64,000 bases of DNA. Source: Nephrocerus scutellatus. Taxonomy: Eukaryota > Arthropoda > Insecta > Diptera > Pipunculidae. The notes under the pieces are model-generated. The model was not told the origin of the DNA, ran no database searches, and worked only from the letters and a program-made list of their open reading frames with translations. The position numbers and the translations under genes were made by a program. The stretch lies in NCBI GenBank assembly GCA_947095585.1, contig OX352761.1, positions 110,223,890 through 110,287,889 on the forward strand. The letters run 5' to 3'. Positions within the stretch are counted from its first letter, which is position 1. The number at the start of each line of letters is the position of its first letter. Below, one piece after another: positions 42,928-54,786 of this stretch.

Positions 42928-45612
42928 TTAAGTTGGTTAGGTTGGGGTGGCTGTCGGCAGAACACTGACCCACTTAGACCAATAGATGGTCCATTGTGAT
43001 GCCAGATGGATCGAGAGGATTTCTCCTCCTACTCGTTGAACCAGTTGGAACTTCGAATGTCGCTTGACAAATCGTTAAGGTCATTGTAAATGAAGGCTCC
43101 CAAATGGAGCTTACGATTTAGAGAAAGAGCTGTGCATATGCAGAGAAGGTAAAGAATGGTCTCTTCCTTCTTCTCGTCCATACCGAATTCATTAAAAAAT
43201 ACACCAAGCCTTGCATATAAGACAGTGCCCAGTAATGACAGCTATCGTAGCGCTTATGTGCAATCTGTTTACAGAGATCAAACACTTGGAGCGTTTCGTA
43301 TCCAGCTTTGGTCAGATCTGTTTTGTCACAACACAAGTTATACCATTTGACCAGTGAAGGTTGGTTTTATTAGTAGCATCCTGCTTTAACATGAGTTTGC
43401 AGTTAGCAATCGGTATGCCTAAGGAACCATTTTCAGGAAGAAGGGGCAGCTTAGTACCATTTTTGCGAGTTCATCGGCCCTGTAGTTCCATAGAATGTCC
43501 CTATTCCCCGGCATCCAGTATATAGGTGAATGTTGAACTGCTCCGCCATCTCCCTTAGAGATAATCTAGTGCTACAATAGATTTCGTAGAAACTGACTCT
43601 AGGAATATCAAAGCTGCTTCACTATCCGAGAAGATGCGGATATATCTTCAGCCAAAAACTTATTTAATCGCCGTGATTTTTGCTTAAAAAAATACTACAG
43701 TGATTTGGAAGACGGAAAGAGAGACAAATATTTAGCCTTTTTTATAAAACACCTCCGCCTATCCAGCATCAGTTTTTGACCCGTCAGTATAAAAACTGAT
43801 TGATTCATCTTCTGAGATAGCACCTTCTTCCTAGAGTGATCTGGAGGGGGTTGTTGAAATGTAGTTGCGGAGTGGTGTATTCTACACCTCCTTGCATAGC
43901 GAGCCCTGAACAAGTTCAGAACAGAGTGGTGTCCTAATTCATTGCTTATCCACTGCAACATTTCATTGAGGTGAATAGCTGCGCTAGCAGCAATTTTCCT
44001 GCTGAAGATGCCGAGTGGAGTTAGGTTGAACAGTATGTCTAGTACAGTAGAGGGGGAGATGGGTAGTGCTCCGCTCATACATAGATAAGCCGATCGTTGG
44101 ACTTTGCGATATATTACTTTGTCTACGGCCGTCTACCAGACCACCACACCGTACATAAGTGTAGGTTTTACTACCGAAATATAAAGCCAATAAGTTATAT
44201 GGGACTGAAGACCCCATTTGTTACCGAGGATAAGCTTATGCCGCTTATAGAGGGTGTGGAATTTTATATTTTTTAGTAAAGAGGACAGTTCTGTTTTGTG
44301 GGGGTTTTACTCCCAGAACACAAAGATCTGCCCATCTAGTGAGCGTTTTAAGAGCATTCAGTAAGGGTTCTTTCAGGGTATTAAGGTGCTTTCCTGAAAC
44401 GGCAATACCAACATCATCTGCATAGGCGATCAAACTGCAGCCCTCCCTTTTATGGTATATCAGCAGCTCGTTCACCACTAAATTCCATAGAAGGAGGGGG
44501 GGATAGAACTCTCCTTGCGGCGTTCCTCGGCAGACGCTACACTCAGTTTTGAATTAATGATCCGACTTGTAAGCAGGATATTAATTATTTCACCAAGTGA
44601 GTCGTCTACCTTCATGGCCGGCAGTGCAGCATTGTATACTCCTTATGGTGAAATAAATATTCAACAGAACTCACTAACGTATGTATAGCTGTTTCTACAG
44701 ATCTACCTTTGCAGTCAGCATGTTGATCGTTAGACAAAAGTCTCTTATCAATACTTATGCGTAAATGGATATCAATCAGTCTTTCTTAGGTTTTGGGTCT
44801 TTGGATATGAAAACCACTTTCACCTCTCTCCATAAATCAGCAATATGGACCAATTCTAGACAACTGTTTAGAAATAACTCTAACACAGGTAGGGTAATAT
44901 ATGATGTCTTTTGGAGTTTGGCTGGTATTATGCCGTCTGGTCCTTCAGATTTATATGGTTTGAAGCTGCGCAGTGCCCAAATCAATTTGTCCCTATTAAT
45001 AAGATCATGAGATATGTGTGATAACGTTTCTAATGACATGAGAGCTTCCAGGGAAGTGGGTGTCTAGTAGAATATTGAGCGATTCTTCGCTAAAGGTAGT
45101 CCATGAGCCGTCTGCATTTTTCAAACAGCTTGGCATTATGGGATTAGTAGAGAGTACTTTCATAACCCTTGAAGCCTTGGAGAACTGTTCTTCTTTTCCA
45201 CAGAAGAGTCTCCAGGATAAACGATTGGCTTTCGTAGTTCTTTTTTATATACTTTGGGGGATGCTTTGTAGGTGCCCCAGTCTGTCTCTTTTCTTGAGCT
45301 TTTGACTGAGTTGAACAGTTTTTTGCAGCTGTTTTTGAGCTCTACCATCTCAGATGACCACCAATGTGGTCTTTTCTTGCCTCTAGGACGAGTAAGAGGA
45401 CAGGAGGATGAAAGTGCTTTGTTGAAATCCAGGGTAAGTTCCCTGACTTTAAAATCAAGCTCACTACTGCTGAAGGGATTTTTATGAGTGAACAATTAAC
45501 AAGTAGTTTAAGTGTTTCTCTCCATTTGAGCCAATGGGTCTTTCGATAGTTTCTGCAGGCAGGTTGGCAAGTGGATTCATCATCTAATCTTAACTGAATA
45601 TAACGGTGATCT
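42928..45612 (-). mobile_element. RNase-H LINE (R1/LOA/I group), inverted copy
   Basis: Order on the minus strand: endonuclease end FSDHRYIQLRLDDES (about 45610-45570); linker with KRPHWWSSEMVELKNSCKKL; RT start DLINRDKLIWALRSFKPYKS and EGPDGIIPAKL (45040-44780). The intact catalytic motif IAYADDVGIAVSGK lies near 44430. The thumb and RNase H start are decayed (44217-43700). The RNase H C-terminus and zinc-knuckle region are decayed (43550-43130). The 3' UTR has GGACCATCTATTGGTCTAAG and ends AACCAACC near 42935. The family matches 31620-34055. A SINE sits at the endonuclease (45625-45897). Confidence 0.88.
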
Positions 45613-45624
45613 GAGAATGAATAA

Positions 45625-45897
45625 ATAATAATAATAATATTCGGCGCGACAGACCTTTGCGGTCCAAGGCCTAGCTTCTCGTAACGATTTGTGTTGTACA
45701 TGTATATTTTTGGACACAAATGAAAGGGACCTACAATTTAAGGCCGGATCCGAACAGCGGAATTGAGATGCTTTTCGTGACAACTAATTACTCTCGGAAT
45801 GTAGGACACCGTGAAAAATTCTTTTGGTGTTACTAGTATTCGAACCACGAACGTCCTGCTCAGTAGCCATGCGCATTTCCACTGAGCCACGGCGCCA
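45625..45897 (-). mobile_element. tRNA-derived SINE inserted beside LINE endonuclease
   Basis: On the minus strand it begins GGCGCCGTGGCTCAGTGGAA (A box intact), then has a B box GGTTCGAATAC, the body (GTCACGAAAAGCATCTCAAT, CGCTGTTCGGATCCGGCC), GGTCTGTCGCGCCGAAT and an (ATT)n tail. It ends in the endonuclease region of the LINE at 42928-45612, so it is younger than that LINE. No clean target duplication was found. Confidence 0.9.
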
Positions 45898-47760
45898 AGA
45901 TTACACGGTAGGGATCGGCTTATATATGATCTTCACTACTGTGTACCTTTAAATGGTATGGATAATATCCAAACAGACTTCCAAAATATCGCACAAATGT
46001 GTCCCATATTTTTCAATTACCTTATTACAAAAAAAAACCAATGACAACATACTGAAGAGGTCCCATGAAAGTCTTCTATAATTATGAAAACCTCTCGAAT
46101 CTTCTTCGGTTTGTCATGTAAAAACAACAGACAAGAAAAGTTTCCATCACAATGAGTATTAAACACAAATATTTGCATAGCAATTGTTTTCTAACTTGGT
46201 AATTCGGTTCAGTCACCATCATCATCAACATCAACAACATCAGGCTCCTTACTCGGGAGCTCAATGGCAATATGTTGATTTGGGTCATCTCTGTAGAGAA
46301 TTTGCTTCTCCTCTTAGGTGTACATTTTAAACATTTTTCCTTAATTAAAAATCCAATGCATATTCATCAGATTGAAAGGTGAGCGAGCGAGGTGGATGGT
46401 TGGGTAGAATAAAAAAATCACAGAATGTGAACGACACATATCCACCTAAAAATGCTGCTACGATGACGATGATACGTGTTTGTTTGTATAGCTATATGTA
46501 TACATTTCCCGATTGCTCTGTAGCGAAGGAACATTTTTTAGTATTTTCTAAAAAAAAATTCAATTATTTTGATGCATTGTTACATTTCGTATGGGGGACA
46601 TAAAGTTAAGGTAGATGCACAGGGTGTGACATTATTATTCTGATCCAAATGAATTATTCAGTTGAAACTGAGAACTGAGATTGTATTGCTTTGCCAATTT
46701 GTAACTTAAACATTCCTTCATTATCCAAATAAAGCTGACAGTTTAATGTATTCTCCAGTACTCTAATGACCTGTGTATGGTGCAAAGGACATGTCAAGCA
46801 AACTAGAAACACTATACGGAAATTGATGAATTTTTCCCATTCTTTTGCAATTCAGGAATTGAATTCATTTAGGGCTACTCCTCAACGCACAATGAGTAAT
46901 GTATTCCTTTTCGATTGTCGATGCTTGGAATGCTATTCCCAATAGTACATGTATGTCCTTAAATAATACCACACAAGCCGAAGCAGAATCACATCGACTA
47001 GTCTCTGGGTATTACATCAGAAATAGCAACAATAACAACAACAGCGTCGAGGCTTCACTGAATGAATAAATATTCATTGAAATGCATAAATTAATGGAGG
47101 TACGGTATGCTTGAGGTTTGCTTGTTCCTTCGAATCGAGCCGAAAAAGTATTCAACAAAAAGAGGCTCAACCGAGCCTTGTTCGCATTACAGATGCAGAT
47201 ATACATATATTTGCTTCCTTGCCAACACAAGCTCCGGTACGATGACAACAGGACGACGACGCCAGCGATTAAAATCTCAACCGCATATCATCACCATTTT
47301 GCAATAACACTTGCAATAATCATAATAATAACAGTAATAACAGAAGTAGTCAGAGTCGGTGTCGGTTTCCAGCACCCAGCACCCGGCACCGACACCAAAC
47401 CTGGTTTGGGCAGCTACCTCTTCAAGTGGTGATTATCATCACACTCCTCCTAGAGTAATCATAAAAGTACGAGTACAAAGGATCATCATCGTAATATGCG
47501 CATACGAAACATGTTGGCTTATTATTGCTTGGGTTTGCCGATGTATAAAACATGTGAAATAATTCTGCTCCGGGCTTGTTGCTTGCTTGTTTGCTTTATT
47601 GTTTTGTGAGGATTTACCGTAACAGTAGTCATACCGCCTGCCTCAGTGAGGACGGAAATCAGAAAACAGTTGCCACTCGAATTCAAATGCGAAATGATAA
47701 TTCGCATTCCCATTTCCATTTTAATCTGCTGTAGAGGAAATTTTGTACCTTTTTATTTTT
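45898..47760. other. Intergenic, no gene recognised
   Basis: The part next to the SINE may hold further LINE endonuclease remnants, too decayed to call. Otherwise it is AT-rich, with CATCATCAACATCAACAACATC near 46219 and overlapping unsupported open frames at 47107-47432. Confidence 0.45.
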
Positions 47761-47764
47761 AATC

Positions 47765-47962
47765 ATTAAAGTATTGAAGCATTGAAGCATTCCAGTATTG
47801 AAACATTGAAGTATCGAAGTATTAAAGTATTGAAGTATTGAAGTATTGAAGTATTGAAGTATCGAAGTATTGATGTATTGAAGTATTGCAGTATTGCAGT
47901 ATTGAAGTATTGTAGTATTGAAGTATTGAATTATTTTGAAATATTGAAGCATTGAAATATCT
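47765..47962. repeat. 8-bp satellite (GTATTGAA)n
   Basis: About 24 head-to-tail units of GTATTGAA with sporadic substitutions (GCATTGAA, GTATCGAA, GTATTGCA, GTATTAAA). Because 24 bp is three units, all frames on a strand repeat an 8-residue peptide. This explains an apparent 89-codon minus-strand open frame rich in ILQYFNTS, which is not a gene. Confidence 0.95.
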
Positions 47963-48425
47963 TTGTTTTAAAATTACTACTGACTGGAATTTTTATGATA
48001 ATGTATGTATGTATTTGGAGAATTCTGTAATTTAAAACAATTGGAGGTAATTGTGTCTCTCATCTAATATTTAAAACGCCAAGTCACTCACTCATCATTA
48101 TTAAAATCACCCTCGAAGAAGTCAAGTTAAGTTTTATAAAAGTTTGTAATAATTTTACTTGTAACGGCAACCAAACAAACCGAGATTATAGATTTTTTAA
48201 AGGGGGCAGGAAATAGCTCAGACAGCGAAGGAGAGGTGTTAAACCCAAAAACGTTCTCGTTTGATTGCATTGGCCAGCGATGAAGAAACAAATATCTTAA
48301 AGAAATTTAACTTAGTAAATGTATATGTATTTGTTTTTTCATTTTTCGTGTTATATCCATTATTGCCCATTTAATCTTCCGAGTTAAATCAAGTATCAGA
48401 CTTATAATAACCAGACGATTAAGTA
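47963..48425. other. Intergenic, no feature seen
   Basis: AT-rich, with ATGTATGTATGTAT near 48001. Nothing coding. Confidence 0.5.
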
Positions 48426-48429
48426 AGAT

Positions 48430-48960
48430 ACAGCGGCCCCCTCGGGGAACTTATGACCATAGTGTAATACGCACTAAGCACATAGTCTTAGACTTACGAT
48501 AGTACGTAAAAAACCGAGCACAGAAAGCAGCGCGGCGAACATTTCGTCGACCGTGAAAGTCCATTCTAAATACCGGTGAAAGTATTTTGAAATCCGTCCA
48601 GTAGTTTCGAATATTACCTCCTACATACAAATCAACATTCCCTCTTTATATCTCCTCCTACAATGTATTCTTGCGCGTGCTGTAATGAAACTGAATAAAT
48701 GTCAAAAATAGCGGTATTACCACCTACTATCTACAGCGCCACCTATCGGGTCCAAATTTCACAAAAACCCAAATAGCACCGAAACAAACGTATGGTTAGA
48801 ATCTGAAGTCCTAAGATGCTTCGTTGCTGAAAAACAAAACAAAAACAACAACAGCGCCACCTAGCGAGTTCAAACCAAAAAACCAAACCGCTAAAATCCT
48901 AATCTATGGTGAACATTTCAGCTTCCTGCTATGTCTGGTTCCTGAGAAAGGCTATCCCAA
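48430..48960. repeat. Dispersed repeat (possible Helitron- or MITE-like), copy 1
   Basis: The block GGTGAAAGTATTTTGAAATC, CGTCCAGTAGTTTCGAA and ATTACCTCCTACATACAAAT at 48578-48630 recurs in inverted orientation at 55230-55330. Two CAGCGCCACCTA(T/G)CG motifs lie at about 48735 and 48855. Such motifs occur in dispersed noncoding dipteran elements, but I cannot assign a family. No coding. Confidence 0.5.
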
Positions 48961-48988
48961 TCATTACAGACACCATTTTTATATATAA

Positions 48989-49515
48989 GATTGTTACGAA
49001 AAATAGTTAGTAGCGCAATTCGAATCCTAAGATAAATCGCAATGTACATACTGCATACTAAGACAGGCACTGAATTAGTATAAAGCATTTTTGAATAGCA
49101 TACTTTTAGGCTGTAAGATTTATTAGATTATTTGAAATGTAACCGCCTGTAAGTTTATATCATTATGTAATGGTCAAGAATGTAGTCAAACCGGTTTGTC
49201 CGGTTTGCCCGGTTTTCCTGAAAGTACATGATTGCACATGTAGTTTTTTAAGAAGATGACTCAATATATATGAGTATGGTTAGTTGTAAATATGGGAAGT
49301 TGCCACTATTTTCTGGATATCTCTATCTATAAGATTGGAAGTTTCTGGAAACTTTCCAATAAGTATAAAAGGTGGCGTTCGCTGCAGAGAAATCATTCGT
49401 TGTTTAGAATCGAACTAGTAAAGTAAAATAAAAAAAGTAAAGAAATACTGCTACCACCTAAGGGAATTATAGTGAAATACAGGTGTTGTTGTAATAAGTG
49501 TTTTTGTGCATAATC
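48989..49515 (+). mobile_element. LTR family D, 5' part, interrupted by LINE
   Basis: Starts TGTTACGAAAAATAGTTAGT. It carries a TATA box GTATAAAAGG at about 49362 with a CTGCAGAG initiator-like block downstream. It then has GCTACCACCTAAGGGAATTA and TAATAAGTG, which parallel the end of the 37800-38045 LTR. The 3' end of the LTR (AATTGTGAACTTG, AAAGTGGTTATTTGT) reappears after the LINE at 51885. The LTR was thus complete before the LINE inserted. Confidence 0.6.
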
Positions 49516-49518
49516 ATA

Positions 49519-51876
49519 ATCACCTCACCTTTTAGATTTATTTCTTACAACTATGCCTGATAAATATTCAATTGATGTATCTGCTCCATTAGGTCTTTCT
49601 GACCATGCTTTGATAGTTGCCAAATTTTCAATATCACCAGCCCTTATAGAGACTACAATTAAAAGGCTACTCTGGCACTATAAAAATGCTAACTGGGAGC
49701 TCCTGAACCAATTTTATAGCTCATTTGATTGGTCAACCTGTTTTTCCAGCAATAATGCTAATGAAGCATCACAACTTATCACGTCAACCATTTTGCTAGG
49801 AATGAAAAATTGCATTCCTTCTTCATTTAAAAAGAAAAATACTCATAAAAATAAATGGTTTAACGAACATTGCAGGTCATCAGTCGCGTGTAAAAAAGCA
49901 GCCCATTTGGACTACGTTAATTGCACTTCTGAAGAAAACCTTGTAAAGTTTCGAATAGCTAGAAACAGATCAAACGCTATATTGAAAAGGTCGAAAATAA
50001 TATATGACCTTAAGATTCGAGATAGCATGAGAAAAATGTTGGATTCTGATTCAAACAGTCGAAGCTTTTGGTCGTTTGCTGCATTGGTTAAAAGAAACCT
50101 TTCAGACAATACTTCGTCTATTCCATCTTTATTTCATAATGGTATTCATTATAGAACTGATATTGAGAAAGCTAATCTCTAAGCTTCTCATTTCGCTGGT
50201 GCGTCTACCCTTCATTTAACTAACCAAAGCCCTCCAATTCTCCCGAACCCGATTTCGTAAAAATCGCTCATTAGGTGAACTAATGACGTGCATGACTCAT
50301 TGTTTGGAGCGAAGCATTGAAAACCTAGGTGAATCAAGCGTTGTTTCCTTAGATATTGCTAAAGCTTTTGATAGAGTATGGCATGATTGTCTTATTAATA
50401 AGATTCGTGCGCTAAATTTACACTCCTCTCTCATTACATGGATTGAGAATTATTTATGGAACCGTAAAATAAAAGTTGTATTAAATGGTATATCTTCAGA
50501 TTCACATGGGATCAATGCTGGCGTGCCTCAAGGATCATCCTTGTCTCCCACGCTCTTCTTGATATATATCAACGACCTATTGTCTTCTACAACCTGTGAT
50601 ATCCATTCATTTGCTGATGATACAACACTATCGGCCTCCATTGAGTTTGACAATCAAAAAGAATGTAATTCTCGCTTGAATGGTTCGCGTGAATTAATGA
50701 ATTTGACTATTCTGTCTAATATTCAAATCATTCTTGATTAGGGCATTTCTAACAGAGTAGAATTTAACCCAAATAAATTCCAGTCTTGCCTTTTTTCTCA
50801 GAAGACAACTCAACATTATGTTCCTCCTGTTATTAATGGTACCTCTATTGCGAGATCTGATTCACTTAAGTTGTTAGGTTTAAAAGTATCAAGTGATCTT
50901 TCTTGGAAAGAACATATTTATGAAATTTCAAAAAGAGCTAGCCAATGTTTAGGCTTCATAAGACGTTGTAACTTCTACTTCACTCCCTCTGAAGTGTTAA
51001 GATTATATAAATCTTATATTAGACCAATTTTAGAATTTAATTCATATGTGTGGGGTGGTGCTCCAAGATCGCATTTGGTTCATCTTGATGGTGTTCAGAA
51101 TAGAGTTATCCGTTTGATAAACGATGTAACCATTACTTCGTCTCTTGATACTTTGGAGCACAGACGAAATGTTGGAGCTTTATCTCTTTTCTATAAATTT
51201 TACAACGGTAAATGTTCTTTAGAAACCCGTTCTCTAGTTCCTGGGCCTTTTCTCAGTAACGTAAACACTCGTTTAAGGTGCAATCAACATAGATTTGCCT
51301 TAAAACTTTTTTCATGTAGAACCCAACACTTTAAATCCTCCTTTTTTCCTAGAGTATCTTCGATGTGGAATCAATTGGTCGAACACGTGTTTCCAGAATC
51401 TTATAATCTGCAGGCGTTCAAATTAGCCGTTAACAAGTTCTTGAAGGATGATGGTTAAAGTATTCATAAGTTGTTTCTTAATATATAAAAAAAAAAACAA
51501 AAAAAAAAAAAAATTTATCAGTATTTTTTAAATTATTTTTATAATTTGTAATATTTTCTTGGTCAAGGTTTTTTGTAGTTTTCCCTGACCATGATTCATT
51601 GATAAAAGTATTTGGACTCGCGTCGTTCTAAATTCGTGTTCGTTTTTCGTATTGCTTTTCCAATGAATCAGGGAGAATTCTGAGAAAATAAATTGAAACC
51701 GGCTACAAACGTGAGGAATGTGATATATTGTAAATCACATTCTTTCGATTTTTATTTTATTTTGAATTTAATAAAGGGCTTAGCCCAACTTATTGCCGTG
51801 ACGTAAGTCATTCAGGGAGTCATCCCTTGGCAATAAGTCTCTATATATAAAAAAAAAAAAAAAACAAAAAAAAAAA
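49519..51876 (+). mobile_element. LINE family C, best copy: endonuclease end, RT, 3' UTR, poly(A)
   Basis: The endonuclease C-terminus begins LLDLFLTTMPDKYSIDV, then APLGLSDHALIVAKF. The linker is open to TAA at 50180. The early RT is deleted: the text passes from ILPNPI straight to RKNRSLGELMT near 50255. RT then has SVVSLDIAKAFDRVWHDCL, GINAGVPQGSSLSPTLFLIY and the catalytic box SFADDTTLSAS near 50610. One TAG (50739-50741) replaces TGG of the sister copy at 10555. From there to TAA at 51456-51458 the C-terminal region is open (RASQCLGFIRRC, MWNQLVEHVFP). The 3' UTR with an internal A-rich tract runs to a terminal poly(A) near 51876. It is 5'-truncated and inserted in an LTR. With one deletion and two stops, it is the freshest LINE here. 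Confidence 0.93.
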
Positions 51877-51884
51877 AATATTTA

Positions 51885-51990
51885 AAGTTATCCCCAATAT
51901 AAATTGTGAACTTGTATTATTTTTACTTTTTGTTTATTAAAGTGGTTATTTGTAAAATAATAAACTCTTGTTGTAGTCACAGCGAACACA
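51885..51990 (+). mobile_element. LTR family D, 3' part, downstream of LINE insertion
   Basis: AATTGTGAACTTG, TTTATTAAAGTGGTTATTTG, then AATAATAAACTCTTGTTGTA match the 3' end of the LTR at 18780-18840 (AATTTGTGAACAGTTG, AATAAAAGTGGTAATTTGTG, AATAAAGAAACTAGTGTTG). It carries the polyadenylation-type AATAAA. It continues the LTR started at 48989. Confidence 0.65.
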
Positions 51991-52254
51991 CATTCTCAGA
52001 GTAATTTTGCATTGCGCATAACCGGTTTAGCAGAAAACCCTGGTTAGATTGCCGTACTCGGCTACAGCCTCTTGTTTCAAGCTTCTAACTTGCACGATAA
52101 ACTCCACTTTCCTCGCTCGTTATGTAATATACTATATTATTACTGTAAGCATTAATGTACACACTACAGTAAGTAGGAATAGTTTAACGCTAAAAGACAA
52201 AGAAACGTAGTTGCAATTAAGCTTCGACATTTCATGTAAATAATTATGTATATT

Positions 52255-53000
52255 GAATTTTTTTTCGTCCTTTAATATCAGTGGGTATAAGGATCTCTAC
52301 TCCACTCTTCATTGTTTTGAGCCTTATGCCAGGTATTCAGGTAGTTTTCTTACCATCCATCTGATTTGTGATCTTCCAACTTTTCTACGTTCTTCGTTTA
52401 GTAACCAGTTTGTTAGTTCCTTCTATTACGTCCATCCATACTGTAATATTTTTGTTTGTTATTCTTCTTAGTCTTGAGATATTTAGGGTTGTTCGTTCCA
52501 TTGCTCTTTGGAATACTTGAAATTTTTGTCTTAATGCTTTATGTCTGTCCTCCGTATGTCAAAACTACCACTTAAATGTTAAGTTTTAGTCTAACATCGC
52601 CTTGACATTGCAGTATTCTTTTCAACCATTTTAAATTCTTCTGTCTATTCACTTATCTGCTCATTTATTCAACGATATTAATTGTCCTAGTTAAGTACAC
52701 TCCTTGAGATATTCGTGGGACTCGTTGTGAAGTATAATTTCCAGAGTTCCTCCATTAGTCTTCAGTTTCGTTTTTTCTTTATTTATTTTCAGGCCAACTT
52801 TGCAGCAAACGTGGCCGAATGTTATCCATCATAATTTTTAACTCAATGTTAGACGCTGCTATAAGGATTACATTATCGGCGAATTTTACGTTGTGTAGTC
52901 CCTCACCATCAATATTAATTCCCATGTCATTACAATTCAAATTTTTGAAGCAGCCTTCTAGCCGAAAATAAAGAAGGCGTCGCATTCTCCTTCCTAGATA
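52255..53000 (-). mobile_element. RTE-type LINE, RT and C-terminal fragment
   Basis: Minus strand: MGINIDGEGLHNVKFADNVI (FADD-type box with one D changed to N) near 52860, then HNESHEYLKECTYLG-like text near 52720, FQRAMERTTLNISRLRRITN near 52500, and GRSQIRWMVRKLPEYLA near 52360. These follow the usual order of RTE-type C-termini. Frameshifts separate the blocks. Confidence 0.8.
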
Positions 53001-54291
53001 GAATAGACGCTATCTCCTTTCTAAGTTTATAATTCCAGTATTGTTGATGCGAAGGTTTGCTTATGCGAATGTATTTCATCCGTATCTAACTCGTTTAGTC
53101 GTGTCTCGGAATTTCACAGATCTGGCTAGTCCATGTTGGTCTTGGCACCTTGGTACGATCATGCAGTCTTTGAATTCCATCGCGGGTATCCCTAGTTGGC
53201 TTTGTGGATGTCCACCATCCACGATAATTGCTGCAGGTTGTAATTTTTTTTACGGGCGAACTTATTGGCCTCGCGCCAACCTTACTTTGAAGGGACTAGC
53301 CCGATCATTTCGCTTTTCCTATACTGCAGGAAAATTACCAGAGGCCACCCCGTGGATCGGTCAAATATAGTTGCGGCCACATGCATTTCTGAAGTATTCT
53401 ATGTTATTCGCCCTACTCTGCTTTTTTACTTTTACTCCTCGAATTAAAGACATAATCAAAAAAATGCTAAATTCAAACAATTAAATAAACATCTCTGCAA
53501 TGAAATACTGCGATATAATAAAATAATTTGCATTCGAAAATGGCCAGCATCAACCAAACTGCAAATTAATGACGATGAACTCTCATACTTCGCACGGAAG
53601 TAATTAAAGCCAAGCGCAGGATTTAAGCCATTCAAAGTCTTTTTACAGTTGTTGTTTATAATAATAACTCACATATTCAAAAAAAAAAACACGTACACAC
53701 ACTCACAATCCAGCGAAAAATCAATGCACTAATTAATATAATTACATGCGAACTCAATCAGTGTTCGGGCGGTCTAATTACCATTCATGCGATTTTGAAG
53801 TACTGAATATGATCGATCAAAATGCCGCCGGCTCAGCAAACCACTGGCAACTGCGGCTGTTTCAGAGGATCCATTTAGTATATTGTACACCGGCCTTAAC
53901 TAATTGGATAACTAATGACCGCATTCGTTTAGATGCTATTAACCGGATGCTATTGGTATTGAAAATCAGGAGTTCATTAGTGAGCGACGAAGCAGAATGT
54001 GATAGGCGCGGGGTGGACGGGTGCCACATGGAAAACTTTGTCCCGGCGCTGCAATGAAAAATCTAGTTTATAGGTAGTGGCTGTACTTACGGACTGTGAG
54101 GCTATCAATTGCAATTAGAATTCATCGGCGGGCAATCAACCGAAGCGGACGCCGCCATATCATAACATCAAAACAAACAACAAATTTTTGCCTTTCATTA
54201 AATTGTATTAATTTTAATATAATTATTATTTGATATTGATGAACCAACAATTTATTGATTTTCACTGTTTTCCTATATATTATATTTGCAG
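53001..54291. other. Upstream flank or intron of the host gene; LINE scrap possible
   Basis: A minus-strand scrap near 53215-53235 encodes CSNYRG, like family E RT, but its flanks do not continue it. The rest is AT-rich, without a gene. It is likely intron or promoter-proximal sequence of the gene whose exon starts after the TTTGCAG at 54285-54291. Confidence 0.4.
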
Positions 54292-54458
54292 AGTTTTTCG
54301 CCGCCTGTTGGGGAATAATGTTGCAACACTTGAAATCATCCAGCAGATGCAGCGTCTTGCCAGCACTAACTGCCTGAGTGGATATTTCATTTACTTGCTG
54401 ACTGTCGCTAATTTTCGCATTTTCTCATTAATCATCATCGTCACCGTCATTGCCCATT
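54292..54458 (+). other. Probable 5' UTR part of the coding exon
   Basis: Follows a good splice acceptor (a pyrimidine-rich run, then TATATTTGCAG ending at 54291) and precedes the ATG at 54459. If the acceptor is used, at least one upstream noncoding exon exists. An acceptor call by eye is weak evidence. Confidence 0.4.
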
Positions 54459-54786
54459 ATGTGCAGCCTTCAACGATTTCTAGTCATCCCTCTAATACTT
54501 CTTGCCCTGCCGGTGACCAATCGTCAACCGGGTTGTAGCGCCAGCGTTCAAGTTCATCACCAATCGGCACAGCACGACTATCTTGCCAATGAACAACTGC
54601 CACAGGAGAAAATGGATCAAGTGAAACTGCCCAAGGATCAGACACTGATCGTGCGCCTGCCATCAAACACACTACTCAAGTACACAGCCTACAAGGATGT
54701 TTCAATTTTGCATTTTCGCATACCGCCCGACACACGAACGGCGTATTTTACTTTCAAAGCTTTTGAGGAGTCCAAGAGTGCCTTTC
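54459..54786 (+). CDS. Host gene, first coding exon: signal peptide protein, tentative TMEM8/PGAP6 type
   Basis: From ATG 54459 the frame gives 109 codons plus one base, then a consensus donor GTAAGT at 54787. The product begins MCSLQRFLVIPLILLALPVT, a clear signal peptide (basic start, hydrophobic core residues 7-17). A polar stretch follows, then VKLPKDQTLIVRLPSNTLLK and DVSILHFRIPPDTRTAYFTF. The last block, together with the next exon, resembles the extracellular N-terminal region of TMEM8/PGAP6-type membrane proteins, which are multi-pass cell-surface proteins linked to GPI-anchor processing. That assignment is recognition from memory and is tentative. The splice phase is 1, and joining to 59191 keeps the frame. 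Unlike everything else in the window, there is no stop or frameshift. The start is chosen because the signal peptide follows directly; an in-frame upstream TTG is not needed. Confidence 0.7.

Noticed and set aside
47683..47952. 89-codon open frame with repeated ILQYFNTS
   Set aside because: Direct product of the 8-bp satellite, which keeps every frame of that strand open when the unit has no stop.
49190..49220. Short CCGGTTTG(T/C) repeat
   Set aside because: Three near-repeats of about 9 bp within LTR sequence; too short to treat as a separate feature.
9060..54015. Shared 16-mer AGCAGAATGTGATAGG at about 9078 and 53990
   Set aside because: Only 16 bp match and flanks differ; about one such chance match is expected in a window this size.
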